Shown piece after piece: positions 43,978 through 52,502 of a stretch of DNA of 64,000 bases. A program made the translations under genes and the position numbers. The notes under the pieces are model-generated. The model saw only the letters and a program-made list of their open reading frames with translations. It made no database searches and was not told the DNA's origin. The stretch comes from JAFLCL01 sp964502175 (GTDB taxonomy: Bacteria; Myxococcota_A; Polyangia; Polyangiales; Sandaracinaceae). The DNA is taken from positions 1-64,000 of the forward strand of contig CAZCVE010000015.1 in NCBI GenBank assembly GCA_964502175.1. The letters run 5' to 3'. How positions within the stretch are numbered: the stretch's first letter is position 1; every line of letters begins with the position of its first letter.

Positions 43978-45599
43978 GTCGCGAGCATCGTGTGGCCGCC
44001 GCCCCAGGCGAGCGCCATCACGAAGAAGAGCGCGCCGGTCCAGAACGCGTTCGCGGCCACGAGGAACGCGCTGCCCGCGAGGAGCGCGCCGACGACGATG
44101 CCCGAGTAGATGCGTCGGCCGATGAGGTCGTACTGCGCGATCTGCGCGGAGTCCTTCGTGCGGAGCTCGAGCCGGCCCTGTCGCAGGTCTTCGAGGATCT
44201 CCTGCGCCTGAAGTGGAAAGTCCGTGGCCGCGCCCGAGATGCGGCTCAGCGAGCGCAGGATCTCGGGGAGCATCTTCTCCGGCGAGTAGCGCTGCTGGAG
44301 GAGCTTCAAGAAGTACGGCTTCATCTCCTCGTAGAGATCGAAGTGCGGCGAGATCTCCTTGCCCACGCCCTCCATCGTCATGATGGCCTTGCCCACCATG
44401 AGGAAGTCAGGCGGGATCTCGAGGCCGTACTTCTGGGCGCCGTTCACGAGATCGCGGATGAGCGCAGACACCTCGATCTCTGCGAGCTGCTTGCCGAGGT
44501 ACTTCTGCGCGAGCTGCGTGACCTCGGCCTCGAACGCATTGCGGTCGACCTTCTTCGTCGGCGTGCCGATCGCGTAGAGGGCGTCCGCGAGGCCGCGGTA
44601 GTCCTCCTGCACCGCGGCCACCATCAGATCGATCGTCTTGTCGCGCAGCTGCGGCGTGAGACGCCCGACGAGACCGAGATCGATCATGCCGATCACGGGC
44701 GCGGCGGCCTGGCCCATGATCAGGATGTTCCCGGGGTGCGGATCGGCGTGGAAGAAGCCGTCCTCGAAGATGCTCTTGATGGTGACCGACAGCATCTGGC
44801 GCGTGATGTCTTCGCCATCGAAGCCGCGCTTCACGGCCTCGTAGACCTTGAGGCCGTCGAAGAACTCGAGCACGAGCACGCGCTTGCCCGAGAGGCGCCG
44901 GTAGATCTTCGGGAAGCGAACGTGCGGCAGGCCCTCGAAGTTCTTCGCGAAGCGGACCGCGTGATCGGCCTCGAGGCCGAAGTCGAGCTCCGCGGTGATG
45001 GAGCGATCGAACTCGCTGACCATCTTCACGGGCGAGTAGATCCGCGACTCCGGGATCGCGCGCTCGATCGCGCTCGCGAGCAGATAGAGCAGCTCCATGT
45101 CGCGCTCGATCGTCTGCTTGATGTTCGGCCGCTGCACCTTGACGACGACGTCGCGCGGCGAGCCGTCTTCGAGCCGAATGCGCGCGCGGTGCACCTGACC
45201 GACGGACGCGGACGCGAGCGGGTTCTCGTCGAGGGCCTCGAAGATCTCGTGGATCTGCGCGCCGAGGTCCGTCTCGATCTGCGTCTTGATCTCGGCGTAC
45301 GGCACCGGCGGCACGCGGTCCTGGAGCTTCTTGAGCTCGAGGATGACCTCCGCGGGCACGAGGTCGGGCCGCGTCGACATGATCTGGCCGAGCTTCACGA
45401 ACGAAGGGCCGAGGTCCGTGACGACGAGGCGAACACGCTCACCGAGCGCGCGGTTGCCGCTCTCGCTCTTGCCGACGACGAGCGATCCGAGCGCCGTGCG
45501 CGACAGCGCCTCGCCGAAGCCATGACGCACGAGCACCGCGATGATCTGCCGAAGCCGATCGAGATCGCGGACGGTCGAGAGGAAGGTCGGCGGCGCCAT
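43950..45599 (-). CDS. ABC1/UbiB-family protein kinase-like protein
   Basis: A 549-residue protein of the UbiB/ABC1/COQ8 group: KxGQ motif in FVKLGQIMSTRPDLVP, the Ala-rich loop ASASVGQVHRA, catalytic HADPHPGNIL, and DLGLVGRL replacing the DFG motif. Two C-terminal membrane spans (about residues 500-545) anchor it. Members are ATPases supporting quinone biosynthesis. No ubi/men genes are nearby. The end is abutted by a truncated Rpn gene. The start ATG 45599 follows a GGGAGG-type sequence. Confidence 0.88.
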   Translation of the reverse strand: MAPPTFLSTVRDLDRLRQIIAVLVRHGFGEALSRTALGSLVVGKSESGNRALGERVRLVVTDLGPSFVKLGQIMSTRPDLVPAEVILELKKLQDRVPPVPYAEIKTQIETDLGAQIHEIFEALDENPLASASVGQVHRARIRLEDGSPRDVVVKVQRPNIKQTIERDMELLYLLASAIERAIPESRIYSPVKMVSEFDRSITAELDFGLEADHAVRFAKNFEGLPHVRFPKIYRRLSGKRVLVLEFFDGLKVYEAVKRGFDGEDITRQMLSVTIKSIFEDGFFHADPHPGNILIMGQAAAPVIGMIDLGLVGRLTPQLRDKTIDLMVAAVQEDYRGLADALYAIGTPTKKVDRNAFEAEVTQLAQKYLGKQLAEIEVSALIRDLVNGAQKYGLEIPPDFLMVGKAIMTMEGVGKEISPHFDLYEEMKPYFLKLLQQRYSPEKMLPEILRSLSRISGAATDFPLQAQEILEDLRQGRLELRTKDSAQIAQYDLIGRRIYSGIVVGALLAGSAFLVAANAFWTGALFFVMALAWGGGHTMLATWMGRKKKA

Positions 45600-45679
45600 G
45601 GGGAGGGACGGTAGCAGCCCTACGCACGAGGGCTCGCGTCCCTTTCACCGCTCGCGAAGCCCGCGTTAGGGTGCCGCGC

Positions 45680-45997
45680 ATGAACAAGCAGACCTCGCAG
45701 ATCGCCGCGGGTTGTAGCGGCTGCGCCGCCCTCTTCGCGATCGTGCTCGCGTGCGTCGCGACCGGCGGAGTGCCGTACTTCTACAGCGAGGTCGAGCGAT
45801 GGGAGGAGAGGCGGTCGACCGACATGATCGACGGCCAGAGCGATCTCATCCTCATGATCGACGAGCACGCGATCGACGAGAACACGACCTCGATGTACGC
45901 GAGCGGAGGCTGCGCGGGCTGCTCGGGCTTCATGGGCATGCTCGGCGTCGCGGGCGCCATCGGCCTCTTCCTCCGCAGCCAGAAGCAACAGAGCTGA
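45680..45997 (+). CDS. Small two-span membrane protein
   Basis: A 105-residue protein with a first hydrophobic span (CAALFAIVLACVATGG, about residues 14-31) and a second (CSGFMGMLGVAGAIGLFL, about 80-98) separated by a charged loop. Both spans are preceded by Cys-Ser-Gly-type motifs (GCSGCA and GCAGCSG). No family was recognised. GTG 45671, 9 bases earlier, is an alternative start. It is divergent from ABC1 and convergent with the PanE-like gene. Confidence 0.5.
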   Translation: MNKQTSQIAAGCSGCAALFAIVLACVATGGVPYFYSEVERWEERRSTDMIDGQSDLILMIDEHAIDENTTSMYASGGCAGCSGFMGMLGVAGAIGLFLRSQKQQS

Positions 45998-46002
45998 GCG
46001 TC

Positions 46003-46845
46003 TCACGGCCGGATCGCGAGGAGCGCTGACGTCTCGCTCGGCGCCTCGGCGGTCATCATGTCGATCAGCATGCGCGGCTCCGCGGCGCCGAGCCGTCCGA
46101 GGTCGTGCAACACCTTCGTTCGACTCGCGAGCCAGAGGAGGAGCGTGATCCCGAAGCGCGGCGAGGCACCGAGCAGCGCGACGGTCGTCGGCGTGAGGCG
46201 GTGTCCGAGCGTTCGCACGAGCCGGAAGCCCACCTTCATCGCCTCGGCGTAGTCGCGCGCCTCGGCCCAGCGCACACTGCCGCGCGCGACGGCGACCGTG
46301 CTCATCGACATGAGCGGCGCGACGAGCGCGGCATGCGAGCGAAGCCATGCGTGCATGTCACGCTCGACGACCGACGGGATACCCGCCTTCGTGAACACCT
46401 CGGCCCAGCGCGCATGACCAACGGTCGTGCCGCGTCGGATCTGCGGATCGATCTTCCCGTCGACGAGCAGCGCGAACACGCCGCCAGGGAAGCCGAACGC
46501 GAAGCGCGCCGCACCCACGGCGGCCTCGAGAGGCGCGAGCGAGTCGAAGGTGTTGAACATGAACATCACCGTCTTCGCGGCGGACGCGCCGAGCGCCGGG
46601 AGCACGGCAGCCACCTGCGGCGCGAGCACGGTGACGAGCACGACGTCGTACGCTCGCGTCGTGTCGAGCGTGGCCGCGACTGCGACGCGCGCAGACTCGC
46701 CCGAGCGCAGCACGATCGCGCCGTCGCGCTCGAGCGTTGCGAGCCGCTCACCGCGCGCGATCACCGTGACGTCGTGACCCGCGCGAGCGAGCTGGTAGGC
46801 GAACGTGCTGCCGATGGCGCCGGCGCCGAGCACTGCGATGTCCAT
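46003..46845 (-). CDS. Ketopantoate reductase-like (ApbA/PanE) oxidoreductase
   Basis: A 280-residue enzyme with an N-terminal NADP-binding loop GAGAIGS (residues 7-13) and the PanE arrangement of strands (VVLVTVLAPQVAAVLP, FMFNTFDSLAP). PanE converts ketopantoate to pantoate for CoA synthesis; the conserved catalytic Lys region is not obvious, and a GFPGG motif follows the Asn, so it may act on another keto acid. It is divergent from a frameshifted LysR gene; LysR-reductase pairs of this kind are often a regulator and its target. Confidence 0.75.
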   Translation of the reverse strand: MDIAVLGAGAIGSTFAYQLARAGHDVTVIARGERLATLERDGAIVLRSGESARVAVAATLDTTRAYDVVLVTVLAPQVAAVLPALGASAAKTVMFMFNTFDSLAPLEAAVGAARFAFGFPGGVFALLVDGKIDPQIRRGTTVGHARWAEVFTKAGIPSVVERDMHAWLRSHAALVAPLMSMSTVAVARGSVRWAEARDYAEAMKVGFRLVRTLGHRLTPTTVALLGASPRFGITLLLWLASRTKVLHDLGRLGAAEPRMLIDMMTAEAPSETSALLAIRP

Positions 46846-46976
46846 GTGCCGACCATGCGCGCCCAGCCGCGGCCGCGCGATGCGCGTGATCGCCAACCCG
46901 TTTTGCATCGGTGCAACACGAACCAATCAGAACGCCGTGGATTCCTGTCGCGGCCAGCGCATGCTGCTTTGCACCC

Positions 46977-47958
46977 GTGCGCATCGATCAGCTCCCTTGG
47001 GACGACCTCCGCTACCTGCTCGCCGTGCATCGACACGGCAGCTTCCTCGGCGCCGCGCAGTCGCTCGGGCTCTCGACGTCGACCGTCGCGCGGCGCGTGG
47101 AGTCGCTCGAGCGTGCGGTGGGACAGTCGCTCGTGCAGCGCACGACGAAGGGCGCGCGCCTCGAGGCCGACGCGCTCTCACTGGTCGCTCCGGCCGAGCA
47201 ATTCGAGGCGAGCCTGCGCGCGCTCACGCGCGACAGCGTCGAGGAGCGATCGACCTACGCGGGGGTCGTGCGTGTGACCGTGCCCGACGGCTTCGGCGCC
47301 GCGCTGGCGGTCGCGGCTGCGCGCGTGATCCGCGCCCACCCCGAGGTGCGCGTCGAGGTCGTCGTGGAGTCTCGCTTCGCCGACCTCGGTGCGCGCGAGG
47401 CCGACCTCGCCGTGCGGAACGGACGCTCGAGCTCGCGCGTGCTCCTCGAGAAGCCGCTCGGAGAGATCCGCATCGGTCTCTACGCGAGCCCCGACTACGT
47501 CCGACGGCGTCTGCCGACGCGACGCCTGACCACCGACGCGATCGCGAGCCACGACCACGTCGGCCTGGATCTCCCGACCCGCCACGGTGCCGCGAGCTGG
47601 CTGACGAGCCGCGGAGCCACGCGTCATCCCTTCACGTCGACCTGACGTGGGAGCGCGCATCCGTGCGGCGCAGGAAGGTCTCGGCCTCGTGGCGCTCGCG
47701 ATCGGCGGGGGCTACCCGGGGCTCGAGCGCGTGGCGATCGAGCCCGCGCTGCCGAGCTTGCGCTTCTACCTCGCGATGAGACACGACCTCCGCAAGGTCC
47801 CGCGCGTGCGTGTCGTGGCCGCGGCGATCACCGACGTGTTCGCGGAGCACCTCACGCTGCAGGACGCCGAAGACGCACGCTTCGATCGCACGACGCCGAC
47901 GGCTCCGCGCGTCAGATCAGGGTCGTCTCGGGCGCCTCGAACGCGACGTCGACCTTGA
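46977..47958 (+). pseudogene. LysR-family regulator with a frameshift
   Basis: From GTG 46977 the frame encodes a LysR helix-turn-helix (LRYLLAVHRHGSFLGAAQSLGLSTSTVARRVESLE) and most of the effector domain, then stops at 47645 after HPFTST. The remaining family sequence (GARIRAAQEGLGLVALAIG and on to FAEHL) continues in the +1 frame from 47647. Removing one base near 47643-47646 restores a full-length protein. It is a recent pseudogene or a consensus error. Probable target: the divergent PanE-like gene. The end overlaps the convergent gene at 47912. Confidence 0.75.
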
Positions 47959-48250
47959 GCGTCTTCTGTGCCCAGCCCTCGAGGAAGACTCGCCACGCCG
48001 CCGCGCCCTCGGCGACCGCCGCGGCACCTTCGGCGCCGAGCACCTCGCCTGCGTGATCGAAGAGCACGATCTCGTCGGCCAGCGTGAGCGTCAGCGTGGT
48101 CGGTGGCGTGCCCTTCTCGAGGGCGCGCACGAAGAGGTCGGTGATGCGGGTCACGACGCGGATTCCGCGCAGAGTCGTGGGAATTTCGCGCTTCGCCGAG
48201 GAGGACTCGCGCGCGTCGTTCTTCACCTTGAGCTTGCCCAGCACCGACAC
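47912..48250 (-). CDS. Hypothetical protein
   Basis: A 112-residue soluble protein starting at GTG 48250 (GGGAG site 4 bases away; GTG 48244 is an alternative). It has a basic N-terminus, a central mixed alpha/beta part (RVVTRITDLFVRALEKG, LTLTLADEIVLFDHAGEVL) and an acidic end. No family was recognised. Its end overlaps the damaged LysR gene. Confidence 0.45.
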   Translation of the reverse strand: MSVLGKLKVKNDARESSSAKREIPTTLRGIRVVTRITDLFVRALEKGTPPTTLTLTLADEIVLFDHAGEVLGAEGAAAVAEGAAAWRVFLEGWAQKTLKVDVAFEAPETTLI

Positions 48251-48417
48251 TGCACTCCCACCATCGCCGTGAACACGCGCGTTTGGCAAGAGAAGACGCG
48301 AATGTTTCGAGCGAACCGTCGGCACGGTGAAGTTGCGATGAGACTGATCGCCGTCACCCCAGAGGGTCTCCTGCGACGGCCGCGTGGCGGCGCGGCCCTC
48401 TCGCCACGTGACGCCTC

Positions 48418-49160
48418 TCAAGACGACGCGCGGCGTCGCTCCGCGGCGGCGAGCAGCTCGGTCACTCGCGGCCAGCCGAGCTGCTCCGCGAGCATGCGCG
48501 GCGTCTTGCCGCTGCGTGTGCGAGCCATCGGATCGGCGCCTTCGTCCACGAGCGCGCGCACGCAGCCCGCGCTCCCGCCGAGCGCCATCGCGTGCAGCAT
48601 CGTGAGCCCGGACGGATCCGTGGATCGCAGGAACCCATCTCCGACATCGGGTGCTCCACGTCCGGATCGTGGGTCGCGTTGCCAGGCCATGCCGGCACGA
48701 GTCGGATCGCGCTCGGGTCACCGAAGTCGAAGCCCCACGCGTCGTCGTGATCGCGCCGCGCGTCGGGAGTCATCCGGGTACGGAGCACGCCCACCGTGTG
48801 GCCTCCGTAGACCTGCCCCGACATCGCGTACATCCAGTCTTCGAGGCGATCGAGCGAGAGCGGTACGCGGTCGCCTTCGGCCACCGAGCGCACGGTGTTC
48901 GGTCGGTTGAGCAGCGTGGCCTCGAGCACGTCGCCGTCGAAGGTCACGTCGCCGAGCCACATGTGCTCGACCTCCTCGGTCTTGGCGCCCGGATCGGCGA
49001 ACGCGGCCTTGATCGCGGCGATCTCGAGGCCAGGCACGATGCGTCGCTGCTCCCACGTGAGCTCGCGCCAGAAGTACCTGAAGGTGCGCTGCGCCTCGCG
49101 GGTCGCTTCGCTCATCGCGGGGTCGACGGCCGGCGCATACACGACGGGGCTCTTGCTCAC
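48418..49160 (-). pseudogene. DUF2314-ankyrin protein with a frameshift
   Basis: From 49160 the frame encodes a DUF2314-type domain (FRYFWRELTWEQRRIVPGLE, AFADP, EHMWLGDVTFDGD, GVLRTRMTPDAR) up to HPMSEMG, then turns into Arg/Ala-rich nonsense. The continuation is in another frame: DGFLRSTDPSGLTMLHAMA, VRALVDEGADPMARTRSGKTPRMLAEQLGWP, an ankyrin-repeat tail ending at 48418. One base change in length near 48630-48645 separates them. DUF2314-ankyrin proteins are known single polypeptides, so this is a broken gene or a consensus error. Confidence 0.7.
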
Positions 49161-49167
49161 GTGCGTC

Positions 49168-49743
49168 TCACTCCGCGCCGGTGGAGCCGAGGAAGATCCC
49201 GCTGACGCGACCTCCGCTGAAGGTGTACGCGAGGCGCGCGTAGGCGTTGCCGATCACGAAGCGCTCGGGACGCGCCGGGTCCTCCCGCCCGTCGTCGTCT
49301 TCGTGCACCGGGAGGTCCGCGTACGCCGCGACGACGTCTTCCCGCGCGCTGCCGATCGACACGCCGCCGTGTCCTGCGACGAAGCCGCACGGTGCGCGGA
49401 CGATGATCGCGGCGATGCTCCCCACGCCTCCGACCTCGACCATCGAGAGCTCGACACCGAGGTCGGGCCACATCCACGTCGCGACGCGATCGCCGGTGCC
49501 CTCCATGGTCTCGAACCCCGGGCGGTTCACGGGCTCACCGATCGCGGAGACGATCTCGGTCTCGGTCATCCCGAGCCGCAGCGGGCCGAGGGTCTCGTCC
49601 TCCCACCGCGCTATCGCCGGTCGTCCCGACGAAGGATCGGCGGTGCTCGATCCCGACGACGACGACGTCGTCGACGCGCCGCACGCGGGCGTCAACGCGA
49701 GAACCGAGACCAGAGCGAGAGAGACGCGAAGGGCACGAGGCAC
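49168..49743 (-). CDS. SmpA/BamE-like lipoprotein
   Basis: A 191-residue exported protein. The leader ends LTPAC (weak lipobox), followed by a Ser/Thr linker. The body contains LGPLRLGMTETEIVSAIGEP and a later SIGSAREDVVAAY, the paired motif of BamE/SmpA-like domains. Such domains bind partner proteins in the periplasm. GTG 49743 follows GGAG by 5 bases; an upstream GTG at 49785 is possible. It lies 7 bases upstream of the DUF2314-ankyrin gene, so they are probably cotranscribed. Confidence 0.6.
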   Translation of the reverse strand: MPRALRVSLALVSVLALTPACGASTTSSSSGSSTADPSSGRPAIARWEDETLGPLRLGMTETEIVSAIGEPVNRPGFETMEGTGDRVATWMWPDLGVELSMVEVGGVGSIAAIIVRAPCGFVAGHGGVSIGSAREDVVAAYADLPVHEDDDGREDPARPERFVIGNAYARLAYTFSGGRVSGIFLGSTGAE

Positions 49744-49874
49744 GAGGTCTCCGATCGGGATCGCTCCGACGTGGAGCGCTCGCACGTTCGGCGATGGGGC
49801 CGCGCGAGGTCAAGCGCAGCGCGATCACGGCCCACCGTCGGTGGGAGCCTGTGACGCGTCGCGCGAACGTGAGG

Positions 49875-50105
49875 TCAAGGGCTCGCCGGCGACTCGGTCG
49901 AAGACTCCGGCGACGGTGCGCTCTCGGACTCGCCGCCTTCGGTCGACGCAGGCGTCGTCTCGCTCGACACGGAGGGCAGGCCCATCTCGTCGGCCGATTG
50001 GTCGGTGCTGGCCACGTCCGGCATCGGAGCTTGCTGGGTGGAGCCTCCACAGGCGGCTACCGCGGAGAGCGCCAGGGTGGCGAGTGTGAAGGTGAACAGT
50101 CGCAT
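49875..50105 (-). CDS. Small Ser/Glu/Pro-rich lipoprotein
   Basis: A 76-residue product. ATG 50105 follows AGAGG at good spacing. The leader FTFTLATLALSAVAAC gives a strong lipobox; the mature 57 residues are acidic, low-complexity Ser/Thr/Glu/Pro and probably disordered. Function unknown; it may be a surface spacer. Confidence 0.6.
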   Translation of the reverse strand: MRLFTFTLATLALSAVAACGGSTQQAPMPDVASTDQSADEMGLPSVSSETTPASTEGGESESAPSPESSTESPASP

Positions 50106-50510
50106 CGTGTCCTCTTGCTCCTCGCGGCCGCGCGGGCCCGCGGACCGTACCGCGAGTCTCGCCTCCGCGGCATCGACTCGGGCGTGCGGAGGCTGCCCGC
50201 GACGTCCTCGGTTGGCCACAGATCGTGGGCCACCCGATCGGCTGGAGATGGTTCTCCACCCTGTGCTTCTTCCAGAGAGAGGGCTCCCATCTGCGCGCCT
50301 GCGCCGATCCCGTCGTGCCCGGACCACGCACGGAGTCGTGGTGCTTCTTCCGGGAGTTCCTCGACGACATCGCGGAGAGAGAGTGCTCCGAGCGCGAGCG
50401 CGCAGACCGTGACGCGCGTCCACTCGCGCCATGAGGCTCGATCCCGGGAGGAAGAAGCAGCATTCCGCGCGCGATGGCGATCCCGTAGCCTCGTCGCCTG
50501 CGGAGGAACG
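50106..50510. other. Gap with no convincing gene
   Basis: About 400 bases between the small lipoprotein (-) and the Cys-rich lipoprotein (+). Open frames exist on both strands. One minus-strand frame has a hydrophobic start (VTVCALALGALSL) but no usable start codon, and the others are Arg-rich. It presumably carries both promoters; no clear motif was found. Confidence 0.5.
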
Positions 50511-50921
50511 ATGAGACGCACGTTGGGGGTGATCGCGGTCTGCCTGTCGATGAGCTGCGTGTCCGAGCCCGAGGGGCCGGTCGGGACGATCGAAGAGGCG
50601 CAGCTCTTGTGTGAGCTGCAGCAGGACAACCCACGCGGCTGCACGCGTGACTGCTTGTCGGACGCCTACTTCGACGCGATCGAGGGTCCGTGCGCGGAGG
50701 AGGACGACACGCTCTTCGCGCTCACGTCGGAGCGCGAGATCTACCTCGACTGCGCCTTCGAGTGCCCGACGAGCGTCATCTGCGAGGACAGCATCTACAC
50801 GCTCACCGACTGCGGCTGCGTGGCGCAGTGCGCGTCGATGCGATCGGTGGAGTTCCAGAACGCGTGGATCAACAAGGAGCTCTGCGTGAGCAACGCGACG
50901 GCGCGCGTCTGTCGAGGCTGA
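50511..50921 (+). CDS. Small Cys-rich lipoprotein
   Basis: A 136-residue product with a strong ribosome site (GGAGG, 4 bases before ATG 50511). The leader ends SMSC, a weak lipobox. The mature part has about twelve Cys in a regular pattern (CELQQDNPRGCTRDC, LDCAFECPTSVICED, CGCVAQC, LCVSNATARVC), implying several disulphides. No family was recognised; it differs from the modules of the 13-18 kb cassette. It faces the toxin-antitoxin pair on the other strand. Confidence 0.6.
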   Translation: MRRTLGVIAVCLSMSCVSEPEGPVGTIEEAQLLCELQQDNPRGCTRDCLSDAYFDAIEGPCAEEDDTLFALTSEREIYLDCAFECPTSVICEDSIYTLTDCGCVAQCASMRSVEFQNAWINKELCVSNATARVCRG

Positions 50922-50959
50922 GCGCTCGACGCACGCGAAGTCGGGACAGGGACAATGAG

Positions 50960-51259
50960 TCAGCCCAGCGAAGGCGGGCGTCCCTTGATCGCACCCCACA
51001 CGCGCAGCACGACGACCCGGTCTGGACGCACGATGTAGTACGCGTGCGCACGAGTCTCTGGGAGGATCAGTCGACGAACCGTCTCCCCGCGACGGTCGCC
51101 GAAAACGACCGACACGTCCGGCCGATCCGCGAGGAACTCGACCGCGCTCGTGAGCTCTCGCCGAAACAGGTCGGGCGACGCAGAGCGATTGGCTCGCCAC
51201 CACGCGTCGAGGCGCATGGCATCAGCAAGCGCTCGCGCGAGGAACCGAACCTCTCTCAT
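50960..51259 (-). CDS. ParE/RelE-superfamily toxin
   Basis: A 99-residue basic protein of the ParE/RelE fold: N-terminal helix pair (LADAMRLDAWWRANR, FRRELTSAVEFLADRP), then strands VVFGDRRGETVRRLIL, HAYYIVRPDRVVVLRVWGA, the typical end of this family. ParE toxins inhibit gyrase and RelE toxins cleave mRNA; the target cannot be told here. ATG 51259 overlaps the antitoxin stop (ATGA), the usual antitoxin-first order. Confidence 0.75.
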   Translation of the reverse strand: MREVRFLARALADAMRLDAWWRANRSASPDLFRRELTSAVEFLADRPDVSVVFGDRRGETVRRLILPETRAHAYYIVRPDRVVVLRVWGAIKGRPPSLG

Positions 51260-51459
51260 CGCGAGGCGAGTTGGCTGAGCACGTCCGCCGCCGAGACGCC
51301 CTCGTCACCGGCGGCGAGGTCGTCGAGCGCCTCTCCGAGCGCAGCCTCGATGCCCTCGTCGTCGATGACGGCCAGCACGACCTCGCTGCCTTCGGGAAGG
51401 TCGGTCACCTCGTCGAGACGGATACGTCCATCGACGACGCGCGCGCGGAGGGTGTGCAT
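51256..51459 (-). CDS. Antitoxin of a ParE-type toxin-antitoxin pair
   Basis: A 67-residue acidic protein. The short beta N-terminus (LRARVVDGRIRLDEVTDLPEGSEVVLAVID) resembles an AbrB-type swapped-hairpin DNA-binding domain, and the acidic helical C-terminus (ALGEALDDLAAGDE) would wrap the toxin. It starts at ATG 51459 and overlaps the toxin by 4 bases. Autoregulation is likely through sequence just upstream. Confidence 0.7.
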   Translation of the reverse strand: MHTLRARVVDGRIRLDEVTDLPEGSEVVLAVIDDEGIEAALGEALDDLAAGDEGVSAADVLSQLASR

Positions 51460-51801
51460 CGAGAGAGCGTGTACGCGCTCCTAACCGCAGGCAAGACCAT
51501 CCCGCGGGCCCTCAGTCGAGCGGAGACGCGCAAGACGACGAAGGACCACGAGCGTGTAGCGGTGGCGCGGACTGCACAAAGCTAAACCCACGGTCACGTT
51601 TCGTGCGCGACTGCGGTCGGGGACAAGCCCAGCGGGCTCGTCGAGAAGCCCGACGACGTGAAGGTCGTGCGCACGATGCGTCCGTTCGGTGGGCTCGGGC
51701 GAGGTCCATGCGGTCCCACGTGTGGCCCGCGGCGCTCCAGCAGCACATCCGAGCTGCAGCCGACTGACAGCCACGGGCGAGGCCTGCTCATCGCTGACGT
51801 G
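51460..51801. other. Gap with no convincing gene
   Basis: About 340 bases between the antitoxin start and the AbiEi-like stop. An AbiEii-type toxin gene would be expected here downstream of abiEi, but no frame resembles one. Frames seen are Arg/Pro/Ser-rich shadows. It could be the scar of a lost toxin gene. Confidence 0.4.
51465..51480. promoter_or_regulatory. Possible toxin-antitoxin operator
   Basis: Short inverted repeat GAGCG - 6 bases - CGCTC, 5 bases upstream of the antitoxin ATG. The location fits autoregulation, but such short GC arms are frequent by chance in this genome. Confidence 0.25.
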
Positions 51802-52404
51802 TCATCCCACGCTCTCGAGGTACGGCCGCATCGCGCCGAGCACACGCGCACGCTCAGCCAGTCTCGTGAGCTCGGCCAGCGAGCAACGTCGCGACCGACG
51901 CGCGTCGCGCAGCGCCTCGAGCGCGACGTCGAGGCCGATCTTGTTCCGGTAGCGGAAGAGGTCGACGACGGTCTTGGCGACCGAGTAGACGCGCACGGTG
52001 ACGCCGTGGAACGGGTGTGCCTCCACACCGTCGTCGAAGCGGGGCCCAGAGAAGCGGACTACGTGCACGCTCGGGCGTTCCATGGAGGGCGACCACACGC
52101 GGGGCGGCAGCGCGATCCACACCTCGTGAGGGACCTGCGTGCCGAGACGGTGGAAGGCGGCCGCCGAGAGCAGGCACACGACGGCCTTCGGGACGCGCGC
52201 CGCGACGACGGCCAGATCGTGATGGGCGCTCAGCGCGCCACGCGGGTCGGCATACACACCGCGGTGCACGCGCACGAGCTCGCCGCGCGCGACCATGCGA
52301 CCCACCGCGACACGCGAGAGGCCACTGGCTTCGAGATCGCGAAGCTTGAGGAGGGTCGATCGACGAGCAGACGGCACGTTACAAATCCTCGCCGATGGTG
52401 TCAC
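51802..52404 (-). CDS. AbiEi-like antitoxin/winged-helix protein (orphan)
   Basis: A 200-residue protein with the layout of AbiEi antitoxins: a winged helix-turn-helix (LRDLEASGLSRVAVGRMVARGELVRVHRGVYADP, about residues 22-55) followed by an alpha/beta domain (PKAVVCLLSAAAFHRLGTQVP, VHVVRFSGPRF, GVTVRVYSVAKTVVDLFRYRNKIG). In type IV systems it represses the operon and counters the AbiEii nucleotidyltransferase toxin. No AbiEii gene follows. GTG 52404 opens the frame; GTG 52377, with GAGG 9 bases ahead, fits the family start better. Confidence 0.72.
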   Translation of the reverse strand: MTPSARICNVPSARRSTLLKLRDLEASGLSRVAVGRMVARGELVRVHRGVYADPRGALSAHHDLAVVAARVPKAVVCLLSAAAFHRLGTQVPHEVWIALPPRVWSPSMERPSVHVVRFSGPRFDDGVEAHPFHGVTVRVYSVAKTVVDLFRYRNKIGLDVALEALRDARRSRRCSLAELTRLAERARVLGAMRPYLESVG

Positions 52405-52502
52405 ATCGACCAGGTCTTGTCTCCGTCCGAGGCGGGTCCTTCGCGAGAGAGCCGGGGGCTCCTAGAAGTCGTGAGAGGCGGACTGAAGGTAGCCTTCTCC
52501 GC

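Noticed and set aside
43902..45614. A plus-strand frame of 570 codons antisense to the ABC1 gene
   Set aside because: It mirrors the third-codon GC bias of the real gene and has no recognisable motif.
50057..50644. A minus-strand frame with a hydrophobic segment (VTVCALALGALSL) suggesting a small exported protein
   Set aside because: No usable start codon sits before the hydrophobic stretch, and upstream residues are Arg-rich noise that overlaps the Cys-rich gene antisense.
51481..51774. Possible AbiEii toxin gene downstream of the AbiEi-like gene
   Set aside because: No nucleotidyltransferase motif (GSxxxxD type) is found and the translation is low-complexity in all frames.
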